From assembly GCA_945877855.1 (NCBI GenBank), contig CAMDWA010000004.1, positions 1-64,000 of the forward strand: 64,000 nt of DNA. Reading direction: 5' to 3'. Shown in pieces: positions 41,776-49,402 of the stretch. A model generated the notes under the pieces. The model made no database searches. It was not told the origin of the DNA and saw nothing but the letters and a program-made list of their open reading frames with translations. The stretch comes from Thermoflexus hugenholtzii JAD2 (GTDB taxonomy: Bacteria; Chloroflexota; Anaerolineae; J036; Brachytrichaceae). Positions within the stretch are counted from its first letter, which is position 1. Each line of letters opens with the position of its first letter. Made by a program: the position numbers and the translations under genes.

Positions 41776-42277
41776 TGCGTTCACGCCAAAAACTGATGAT
41801 GATGAGGAATACGACACCAATAAAAATGCAGCTATCGGCTATATTAAAAACAGCAAAATTAAAGTCAATTTCAGGGATTTGAAAATGAAAAAAATCGGTG
41901 ACATAGCCCTGTCGTAACCGGTCAATCAGGTTGCCAATAATGCCACCCATTTGCAACCCTAATGCTAGGCGTGTTTGCCAGTCTTCGGCTGGCAAACGTG
42001 GCGTATAAAATAAAATGACCCCACACACAACGATGCCAACCACAATGAAGAACATGCCGCCATTTTGAAACATGCTAAATGCCGCCCCTGTATTTTGGGT
42101 GTGCGTAAAAATAAAATAAGGGGCTATGGCCGAGATGGGATAGGCTGAGGTCCCAACTGGCATCAGGTCTTCAATCAAGCGTTTTGAACCTTGGTCGGCG
42201 ATGATTGTAAAGAGGGCTGTAATCAGCAGGGTTAAATTATGTGGGCGTAACAAGGTCTGGCGTACAGGGGTTGACAT
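41768..42277 (-). CDS. lspA: Lipoprotein signal peptidase (signal peptidase II)
   Basis: A 169-residue membrane aspartyl peptidase that cleaves the signal peptide of prolipoproteins after diacylglyceryl transfer. Four membrane helices are visible; the catalytic Asp residues are in GNLIDRLRQGYVTDF and FNIADS, with NTGAAFS in the conserved region. It matures the many binding lipoproteins in this window. An upstream TATAAT on the minus strand (42297-42302) lies 20 nt before the ATG. The next gene, MgtC-like, overlaps its stop codon. Confidence 0.96.
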   Translation of the reverse strand: MSTPVRQTLLRPHNLTLLITALFTIIADQGSKRLIEDLMPVGTSAYPISAIAPYFIFTHTQNTGAAFSMFQNGGMFFIVVGIVVCGVILFYTPRLPAEDWQTRLALGLQMGGIIGNLIDRLRQGYVTDFFHFQIPEIDFNFAVFNIADSCIFIGVVFLIIISFWRERNA

Positions 42278-42435
42278 TATCTAAAATACAAAGCTGATTA
42301 TATACTCCGTCTGTTTTGAAAGTTGTAGTTACATCCCAATCAAACAGGTAAAAGGAATTTAGGTCGAAATCATGACATTACATCTTTTTTTGGGGGTAGG
42401 ATGTATCGATTGAAATAACACCAAAACATCAACCC

Positions 42436-42472
42436 AGCGATTTGATCCTAATAACATTAAGATCAAATCGCT
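42436..42472. repeat. 12-bp hairpin between lspA and the PDZ gene
   Basis: Arms AGCGATTTGATC (42436-42447) and GATCAAATCGCT (42461-42472) are exact around a 13-nt A+T-rich loop. The rest of the 231-bp gap contains the lspA promoter region and T-rich sequence, nothing coding. Confidence 0.65.
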
Positions 42473-42508
42473 AGATTGACATGCTCACTGATGATAACTG
42501 GAACAGAC

Positions 42509-42901
42509 TTAGGGTTGTTCAATTGGTCTAAACTTTAACGCGGGTAATTGCCGCTCGCCCAGCGTGATTTTTACCCGTAGTTGACGATTATTTCGCAGAA
42601 TCTTAATCGCAATGGTTTTGCCGGGCCGCTGACTAGCGATCATGCCCATTAGGGCATCGCGGTTTGGCAATTGAGTGCGCCCGATGCTGTGAATAACATC
42701 ACCGGCTAGCAGACCCGCTTTTGCGGCTGGGCTACCGATGATGACGCGTTTTACAATGATAGGTTGAGTCTCTGCTTCGGGCGCTTGGACAGTTTCGCTA
42801 TCCAACTCTACCCCAAGAAAAGGCAATGAACCCTGAACGTTACCATTTGTCACCATTTTTTGTGAGACTATACCGAAGGTGTGACCATTTGTATTTAACA
42901 T
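42509..42901 (-). CDS. Orphan PDZ-domain protein
   Basis: A 130-residue protein made almost entirely of one PDZ domain: LGVELD near residue 30, IIVKRVIIGSPAAKAGLLAGDVIHSIG (written here as the family carboxylate-binding and GD-loop region, about 48-73), and VKITLGER near the end. The first 20 residues (LNTNGHTFGIVSQKM) resemble the end of an HtrA/DegP protease domain just after its GNSGGP motif, but no protease domain lies upstream; a stop codon occurs 30 nt before the ATG. It may be a decayed HtrA or an independent peptide-binding module. No signal peptide is visible. Confidence 0.7.
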   Translation of the reverse strand: MLNTNGHTFGIVSQKMVTNGNVQGSLPFLGVELDSETVQAPEAETQPIIVKRVIIGSPAAKAGLLAGDVIHSIGRTQLPNRDALMGMIASQRPGKTIAIKILRNNRQLRVKITLGERQLPALKFRPIEQP

Positions 42902-42977
42902 GGTTCCAAATACCAGTCTGTAGAATACTCAATAATGATTAATGTATCCTGAGATATAGGTGGGGTGTTGATAATTA

Positions 42978-44675
42978 TTACGGATTTGGGGTGCGGGTGG
43001 GGGTGCTGGTTTTAGGTGGGCGTAATAAATCGATGATGCTGCTGCCACCCGCAAGGGCACGGGTCGGGGTTACTGTTGGTGTGGATGGCGGCAACGAGGT
43101 TGGGGTACGGGTTGCAGTGGGGGTGAATGTTGGCGTGGCAGTGTTGCGTGGGGTTGCACTTGGGATGCTGGTTGTTGTTGGCGCAGGTGTATTTGATGGC
43201 AACGGTGTTAGGCTAGGGGTTGGCGTTGGTGTAACAGGGGGAGGAATTAATTGCCAATCTATTTTGATACGGCCTCGTCCACTACGATTAACATAAAAGA
43301 CCTGCATGTTATAGCTGCCGAGTGCATTAATGGGCACTTCGATAGCGCGTTCAATTGTGCCTCCGCTATTATTTAGTTCGTTAATAATATTTGCATTGTT
43401 AATCAGAATCGCCACGCCGCTATCGGCAATGATATTGAACACATATCGCCCTGTGCGTGTAATATTAAGCGTGCTATCCCATTTGACCGAGAAGCCATCG
43501 AATGCAACACCCGGTGGGGGCAAGGCCAATGACCAATCCATGTCGATTTGTGGGTCTAGGCTTTTATAAATCACATTGCCTGTGTGTTGTAAGCTATTGT
43601 AATATTTGCCTTGGAAGGTGCCGGGGGCGGCATTGACTTTGCGCCATGTCACTTCTATGGTGGCATTAAATTGCTCTTCCATATATTCCACTCGTATAGG
43701 ATGTGGCCCAGCGGTGACAAATTGTGAGATGAGGATGGTGCGGAGTGGGCCGGAGCGAAATTCAATTGGCGATGAGATGAGTTTGTTGTCGAAGAATAGC
43801 CGCACCCCATCATCGACTTTGATCATAAATTCATATTGATCAGCATCGGGGAAAATTTCGGTGCGTTCCCAAATTGCTGAGAAGTTATCGACAGGGACAT
43901 TTGGTGAGGGTGATCCCTCGCCCCAACTAAAGGCTAGATCTTTGACCGGTGCCGCCTCAAAAACCACATTGCCTGTTAGGTCTTTATTGGCGTAAAAACG
44001 CCCAAACCAATAACTCGTTGCGTTGGTGGGCACTGGTGTGAGTGGGGCTGGGGTATTGGTTGGCGGAATGGGTGTGGTTGTTACAAGGTCCAGCGGGGTG
44101 AACGTTGGGGTTTCTTGAATAGGCACAGGCAGTGCTGTCATCAATGGCGGCAATAATGTAACTGGCGCAGGTGGTGTAATGCCGCTGCCGCATGAGCGGG
44201 CCGTAATACCGCCGGTGACCAAGCTTTTATCAATTTGCAATACAGCACAGGTTAGGCGTTTGTCTGAGCTAGCGCGGGCACGAATAAAATAGGGTGGGCT
44301 TAGATTGGTAGGGATACGCAGATTATTTAAGACAAAGGTGCCATCGGCTTTTACGCGGTTATCGCCCAAGGCTTCACCAATCAGGGTCCAGCGTTCGATT
44401 GGTGCGTTTTCGCTGCTCGATAAAAAAATATCAATGCTGTCTTCGGGTTTAAATCTATTGCCTTTTATCGTAAACGGTTGAATGAGAACAAAATCACCTA
44501 CAATTGATAATTCACCTGCCGCCCAAGGGTTGGGGGTGATGGAGGGCGTGACAAGGGCAAATTTAAAAATGGGGAGAGAGGCATTTGCCACTAAGCAACC
44601 TGCGATTGCAGCGACGCCAATAATAAATGATACGGCTGCGATCAGGTATTGTGCAAATCGTTTCTCTGTATCCAT
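42978..44675 (-). CDS. Membrane-anchored PA14-domain protein with Thr/Pro linkers
   Basis: A 565-residue surface protein. One N-terminal membrane helix (about 10-32) anchors it; residues 50-155 form a beta-domain with two Cys; two PA14 carbohydrate-binding-type domains follow (about 220-345, with WFGRFYANKDLTG and VDDGVRLFFDN; and about 350-480, with FQGKYYNSLQHTG and ADSGVAILINN). Pro/Thr-rich linkers of the TPTPTP type separate domains and form the tail. Such proteins bind glycans or adhere to surfaces. It lies upstream of the PDZ gene on the same strand with a 76-nt gap; cooperation is not shown. Confidence 0.82.
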   Translation of the reverse strand: MDTEKRFAQYLIAAVSFIIGVAAIAGCLVANASLPIFKFALVTPSITPNPWAAGELSIVGDFVLIQPFTIKGNRFKPEDSIDIFLSSSENAPIERWTLIGEALGDNRVKADGTFVLNNLRIPTNLSPPYFIRARASSDKRLTCAVLQIDKSLVTGGITARSCGSGITPPAPVTLLPPLMTALPVPIQETPTFTPLDLVTTTPIPPTNTPAPLTPVPTNATSYWFGRFYANKDLTGNVVFEAAPVKDLAFSWGEGSPSPNVPVDNFSAIWERTEIFPDADQYEFMIKVDDGVRLFFDNKLISSPIEFRSGPLRTILISQFVTAGPHPIRVEYMEEQFNATIEVTWRKVNAAPGTFQGKYYNSLQHTGNVIYKSLDPQIDMDWSLALPPPGVAFDGFSVKWDSTLNITRTGRYVFNIIADSGVAILINNANIINELNNSGGTIERAIEVPINALGSYNMQVFYVNRSGRGRIKIDWQLIPPPVTPTPTPSLTPLPSNTPAPTTTSIPSATPRNTATPTFTPTATRTPTSLPPSTPTVTPTRALAGGSSIIDLLRPPKTSTPTRTPNP

Positions 44676-44824
44676 TGATAAGCGTTTATTTTATGTCAAA
44701 ATCACGGCACATTGACAATTTGGGGGTGGCTATGTGACAGCAGTTTTGGGCATTCACTTTTTTAGACCCCTCTTATTTTTTAGGCAATGACCTAACAGTT
44801 TACAATAAGCTTATCCCCAACTTT

Positions 44825-45667
44825 ATGAATAATCAATCCACAATAAGAACGAGTCATGATGCCTACGCTTTGTTAGCGCGTTATTACGACCTGCAACATA
44901 GCGCCCTCATCGATGATATCCCCATGTATTTAAACTTAGCCCGCCAATATAAGCAAGCTGAGACCCGCGCAACGAAGCTGTCGCCAGTGACAGTGCTTGA
45001 AATTGGATGTGGAACAGGTCGGATTATGGCCCCTTTGGTGAGTGTTGGTATTCATGTCATTGGGGTTGATGAATCTGAAGAGATGTTAGCCATTGCGCGT
45101 GAACGTCTGAGCCAAATTCACAATGCAAAATACACGCTTATTACTGCTGATGCCTGCACCCTGCAATTAGAACAGACCTTTGATATGGTTGTGATTGCGC
45201 TCAATACATTTTTACATAACCTTACTCGTGAGAATCAATTGGCAATGTTGCGCACGGCCTATGCCCATTTGCGGGTGGGGGGATCATTGGTGATCGATTT
45301 ACCCCCAAATGATGAAATGGCGAATCAGCCCGATGATGGTGAATTTGAATTTGAAGCGCGTATTATTGACCCGATTCGGCATACTGAGATCAATAAATAT
45401 GTGTCAAGCCGTCTATTTTGGGCCAATCAAGAGCAGTCGCTGCATTACCGTATTGAAGAGCTTCAGCAAAACCAAAAAATGCAAGAAACCCAAGTTGAAT
45501 TTCGCTTGCGGCATGTTTTTCGTTTTGAAATGGATTTGTTGTTAATGATGGCTGGGTTTTCATCCGATCAATGCCAGTGGTATGGAAATTATGATCTTGA
45601 TTCATATGATGTCGTAGGGGCACATATGGATGCAAATGCCCGTATGGTCGTCATTGCAAAAAAATAA
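44825..45667 (+). CDS. Class I SAM-dependent methyltransferase
   Basis: A 280-residue methyltransferase with the Rossmann-like SAM site: motif I VLEIGCGTGRIMAPL (about residues 60-75), the acidic end of beta-2 in GVDESEEML, and motif VVIALNTFLHNL further on. Acceptor unknown. The histidine-kinase gene begins 1 nt after its stop codon, so they form an operon, which is an uncommon pairing. A TACAAT box about 17 nt before the ATG may be its promoter. Confidence 0.87.
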   Translation: MNNQSTIRTSHDAYALLARYYDLQHSALIDDIPMYLNLARQYKQAETRATKLSPVTVLEIGCGTGRIMAPLVSVGIHVIGVDESEEMLAIARERLSQIHNAKYTLITADACTLQLEQTFDMVVIALNTFLHNLTRENQLAMLRTAYAHLRVGGSLVIDLPPNDEMANQPDDGEFEFEARIIDPIRHTEINKYVSSRLFWANQEQSLHYRIEELQQNQKMQETQVEFRLRHVFRFEMDLLLMMAGFSSDQCQWYGNYDLDSYDVVGAHMDANARMVVIAKK

Positions 45668-45668
45668 T

Positions 45669-47090
45669 ATGCCAATCCGCACCCGTTTAACCATTTTATA
45701 TGGCACAATTCTCACTGTCATGTTGTCGGTGTTTGGGGCAGCGGTGTTTGCTATTGTGTCAGTGACCTTGCCCCGCACCGTAGATACCGTGCTGCGCGAG
45801 ACCGCCAATGCCATTCTTGAACAAAGTTCTGGCCCGATTGATACGCTGGTTATTCGCGATTTTCCAAGTTTAGATAGCTTAACCGATGTAGGCGTGGCGG
45901 TGCAAGTCATTAACTTAGAGGGCAAAGTCGTTAATTCAAATCTTAAAGGCAGTTTTAGTGGTTATTTAGACCCGGCCTCTGTGCAATCGGCCTTAAGTGT
46001 GCCAAATGGCCCTTACCGCGAATATCAAACTACCGTGCGGTTGCGTGGCACGCGCCCATTACGGGTCTTTACCTATCCAATTCTTGGCTTACAGTCAGAG
46101 CAGGTTTTCGGTTATATTCAATTAGGCCGCCAAATCGATGACCTTGAGAGCGCCATTCAGAGCTTGCTCTTTAGTTTGTTAATCGTTGGCATCGTTGGGG
46201 TGGTGCTTTCGGCGGCGGCTGGCGCGGCAATGGCACAGCGCGTGTTGGGGCCAGTCGATGAAATTACCCGTGCTGCCCTCGAAATTTCACGCGCCGATGA
46301 TTTAAACCGACGTGTGCCAGTGACCAGTAATGATGAAGTTGGACGCATGGGGATGGCCTTTAATGAAATGTTGGAACGCCTACAATCGCTCTTTCGCGTC
46401 CAGCAACGTTTGGTGGCCGATGTTTCACATGAACTGCGCACCCCATTAACAGTGGTGCGCGGCAACGCCGAATTGATGTATGCGATGGGGTGCGCCGATA
46501 TCGAATCGATTCAGGCGATTGTGAAAGAAAGCGAACGCATGACCCGCATGGTTAGCAATTTGCTGTTGCTTTCACAAGCCGATTCGGGGCAGTTGCCCAT
46601 GAAGGTTAAACCACTTGATTTGGGTTCGATCTTAGAAGACATTGAGCGCAGCGCCAATATTATGTCGGCCGGCCGGCATGAAATTCGCATTAATGTGTGT
46701 GGCGATTTGATTGTGCGCGGGGATGAAGACCGCATGAAGCAAGTATTGTTGAATTTAGTGGATAACGCCATTAAACATACCCCCGCCGATGGCCGCATTA
46801 CGATTTCTGCCGATTGTTTGATGGGGCCAGACAAAAACCACCAACAAATAAAACTGAGCGTTAGCGATACAGGACCCGGCATCCCTGCGCCCGATTTGCC
46901 CCATGTGTTTGACCGTTTTTACCGTGTCGATAAATCACGCTCGCGTGAATTGGGCGGTGCTGGGTTAGGGCTGGCGATTGTGCGTTCAATCGTCGAGGCG
47001 CATGGGGGGCATATTGATGTTGAGAGCGTGTTAGGCGAAGGCACCACTTTTAATGTGTGGTTGCCAGCGTATGAGCCAAATGTGGTTTAG
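45669..47090 (+). CDS. HAMP-containing sensor histidine kinase
   Basis: A 473-residue membrane sensor: helix one about 7-32, extracytoplasmic sensor about 33-155, helix two about 165-192, HAMP to about 245, HisKA with the phospho-accepting His in DVSHELRTP, and a HATPase domain (N box NLVDNAIKH, G1 DTGPGIP, F box DRFYRVDKSRS, G2 GGAGLGLAI). ATG 45669 fits because MPIRTRLTILYG is the natural N-terminus and the upstream stop is at 45665-45667. The probable partner regulator (48509) is on the same strand but separated by an opposing MFS gene. It overlaps that gene tail-to-tail by 4 bp. Confidence 0.92.
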   Translation: MPIRTRLTILYGTILTVMLSVFGAAVFAIVSVTLPRTVDTVLRETANAILEQSSGPIDTLVIRDFPSLDSLTDVGVAVQVINLEGKVVNSNLKGSFSGYLDPASVQSALSVPNGPYREYQTTVRLRGTRPLRVFTYPILGLQSEQVFGYIQLGRQIDDLESAIQSLLFSLLIVGIVGVVLSAAAGAAMAQRVLGPVDEITRAALEISRADDLNRRVPVTSNDEVGRMGMAFNEMLERLQSLFRVQQRLVADVSHELRTPLTVVRGNAELMYAMGCADIESIQAIVKESERMTRMVSNLLLLSQADSGQLPMKVKPLDLGSILEDIERSANIMSAGRHEIRINVCGDLIVRGDEDRMKQVLLNLVDNAIKHTPADGRITISADCLMGPDKNHQQIKLSVSDTGPGIPAPDLPHVFDRFYRVDKSRSRELGGAGLGLAIVRSIVEAHGGHIDVESVLGEGTTFNVWLPAYEPNVV

Positions 47091-48397
47091 GCGCGGCGGC
47101 GGGCCAAAGGCAACATTTGGGTGATGGAAAATGCGAACGCCACACCACACACCCCAAACATGGCGGCATAACCAAACACATCAATAATCACCACAATGAT
47201 ACTTGTGGCGATCATGATTATACCGATCAATGTGTTGGTCAGGCCAAACCAAGTTGATCGCTCGGCGGGTGGGGCAATTTCCATCACCATTGGCCCGCCC
47301 GATACTTGAATGGCGGTATTGGTGAGGCCACTTAAGACGAAAAACACCGGTACCAACATTTGCGAAATGCCAAGTGGTAAGACGATCATGATGCCGATAC
47401 CGCACATTACCACCCCAGCAATGCCCGATAAGATCAAATTGAAGGGGTTGCCTTTGGTCGCGCTGATGCGCCCAAAGATAAAATTGCTGACAAAATTTGA
47501 GGCAATGGTCACCGAAACCATCGCGCCCAAAAAGCCATCGCTAATATTTAACACCCGTTTGGCATAAACCGTAATAAATGGAATGGCTGCGATCCCGATG
47601 GCAATACTTAAGCGCCCAATCAAAAATTGACGATAATGATCTTGGGTGCGGATGATTTCGCGGCCACGTGTGAGTTGTTCACGCAGGTTAAATTTGGGGA
47701 TGGGATTATCATCGGGTGGCTCGATGGTTAGGCCATAAGACCAATAGCTAAGTGCGAAAAATACGGTTGCAAGCGCAAACAAGAGCGCGTAATTGCGCGG
47801 GTAAATGAGCAATCCTTGCCCAATTTGCCCTGTTAACACCAAGACCACAATGCCACTGCCCAAAATACCCATTAAAGTGCCGAAGCCATTGCGCATGGCA
47901 AATAACATGCCCCGTTTATTGGCTGGAATGGTTTTTGAGGTGACGATCATCCAGGGTAAACCGCTTAGGCCATCGGACAAAGAGATAAAGACGATGCATA
48001 AGAAAAATAACCCTAAAATAAGGCTAGGATCGTGCAGCAAAAATGCGCCTATGACCATAATGAGCCATGCCACCAGCCGAATAAACGCATTGCGTTTATA
48101 AAAAACGATCTTAACGCGATATTGCTCAATAAAAGGGGCGGCAAAAAATTGCGGCAAAAACCAGCCGGTTTGACGCATCGGCGCTAGCAGGGCGATCAGG
48201 GTATTTGAGGTGGTTAATTGGCTTAAAAAGGCCGTCATTACCACGCGCGTATCGACCAATGATTCGCCAAACGCATAAAATAAGGCGTTGCCCATGCTAT
48301 AAATAAAGTTGCGGCGATAAAGTTTATCGACTTCAGCCACTTGGTTAAAGGTTTGGCTCATGGGGGTCTGGTCGGGCGGGCTGGATATTTGCGACAT
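47087..48397 (-). CDS. MFS transporter
   Basis: A 436-residue integral membrane protein with about 12 predicted helices (for example LVAWLIMVIGAFLL, ILGLFFLCIVFISLSDG, MVLPLGISQMLVPVFFVLSGL-like stretches). The segments around residue 110-150 (LSDGLSGLPWMIVTSKTIPANKRG) match the MFS signature region between helices four and five. Substrate unknown. It is read against the kinase and regulator on each side, overlapping the kinase gene by 4 bp at the 3' ends and sharing a 111-bp divergent region with the regulator gene, so it may be a regulatory target. Confidence 0.87.
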   Translation of the reverse strand: MSQISSPPDQTPMSQTFNQVAEVDKLYRRNFIYSMGNALFYAFGESLVDTRVVMTAFLSQLTTSNTLIALLAPMRQTGWFLPQFFAAPFIEQYRVKIVFYKRNAFIRLVAWLIMVIGAFLLHDPSLILGLFFLCIVFISLSDGLSGLPWMIVTSKTIPANKRGMLFAMRNGFGTLMGILGSGIVVLVLTGQIGQGLLIYPRNYALLFALATVFFALSYWSYGLTIEPPDDNPIPKFNLREQLTRGREIIRTQDHYRQFLIGRLSIAIGIAAIPFITVYAKRVLNISDGFLGAMVSVTIASNFVSNFIFGRISATKGNPFNLILSGIAGVVMCGIGIMIVLPLGISQMLVPVFFVLSGLTNTAIQVSGGPMVMEIAPPAERSTWFGLTNTLIGIIMIATSIIVVIIDVFGYAAMFGVCGVAFAFSITQMLPLARRRA

Positions 48398-48508
48398 TAT
48401 TTTGTGAGGAAGGGCGCAAATTATAATGATGATAGATTAGACCTTTAGAATTATTAGAATTATTCGAATAAACGCCGCACACAATTGGCGTAAAATCAGC
48501 AGAACTTT

Positions 48509-49225
48509 ATGGCAACGCCTCAAAATCAAGACGCAAAAATGGTACTCGTGGTCGATGATGAACCACGCATGATTAATTTCATCCGCATGAACCTCGAAAT
48601 TGAACGGTTTCAGGTGATTTCGGCCAAAGATGGCTTAGAAGCCGTGCGGAAAACCCGTGAAATGTTGCCCGATTGCGTATTGTTAGATGTCATGATGCCT
48701 GAAATGGACGGTTTTGAGACATTGCGTTCGATTCGCGAAGAAAGCACAGTTCCGGTGATTATGTTGACCGCCCGAAATGATGAAGAAGACAAGGTAAAAG
48801 GTTTGTCTTTGGGGGCCGATGATTACATTACCAAGCCATTTAGCCCGCGTGAATTGGTGAGCCGTGTCAAAGCTGTGATTCGCCGTTCAGAATTGCCATC
48901 TCAAGTTGAAAAATCTCTCGTTAAAGTCGATGAGCATTTGTCGATTGACTTTAACCGACGCGAGGTGATTATTGACAACGAGCCGGTAAAATTGCGCCCG
49001 ACTGAATGGCGCTTGCTTTATCATTTGGTGCAAAATGCTGGTTGGGTGGTGCCGCACGAAACCTTGCTTTCAAAAGTATGGGGTTGGGAATATCAAGACG
49101 AAACACAATATCTTCGTCTTTACATTACTTATTTGCGTCAAAAAATTGAAAAAGATTTGGCAAATCCGCACTATATCCTCACCGAGCGCGGTGTTGGTTA
49201 TCGTTTTGTTGATTTTAAAAAATAA
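48509..49225 (+). CDS. OmpR-family response regulator
   Basis: A 238-residue regulator. Receiver domain residues 10-125: acidic pair in VVDDEPR, phospho-acceptor Asp60 ([11 protein letters not shown]), Thr in MLTARN and Lys in [10 protein letters not shown]. Winged-helix DNA-binding domain about 140-235 ([39 protein letters not shown]). It is the likely partner of the kinase at 45669, from which an opposing MFS gene separates it. Downstream are 177 nt without a recognisable signal before tal-pgi. Confidence 0.95.
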   Translation: MATPQNQDAKMVLVVDDEPRMINFIRMNLEIERFQVISAKDGLEAVRKTREMLPDCVLLDVMMPEMDGFETLRSIREESTVPVIMLTARNDEEDKVKGLSLGADDYITKPFSPRELVSRVKAVIRRSELPSQVEKSLVKVDEHLSIDFNRREVIIDNEPVKLRPTEWRLLYHLVQNAGWVVPHETLLSKVWGWEYQDETQYLRLYITYLRQKIEKDLANPHYILTERGVGYRFVDFKK

Positions 49226-49386
49226 GTGGATTTTGACATTACGTCTTTAGGGTTTACCCACTTAGGGCCGCAAAGGCACAAAAATAACTAAAATGCGTCA
49301 ATCTGACGGTGAAAAAACATTTTCTTAGTCAGCTAATCGTAGGTAAATCGCCCATAAGATCGATTATTTTTGCGCTAGAACGGTTC

Positions 49387-49392
49387 TATAAT
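49387..49392 (+). promoter_or_regulatory. -10 box of tal-pgi
   Basis: Consensus TATAAT ends 10 nt before ATG 49403 (7 nt before an in-frame GTG at 49400). No Shine-Dalgarno is present, so a leaderless mRNA is likely. Confidence 0.5.
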
Positions 49393-49402
49393 CGTTAGCG
49401 TG

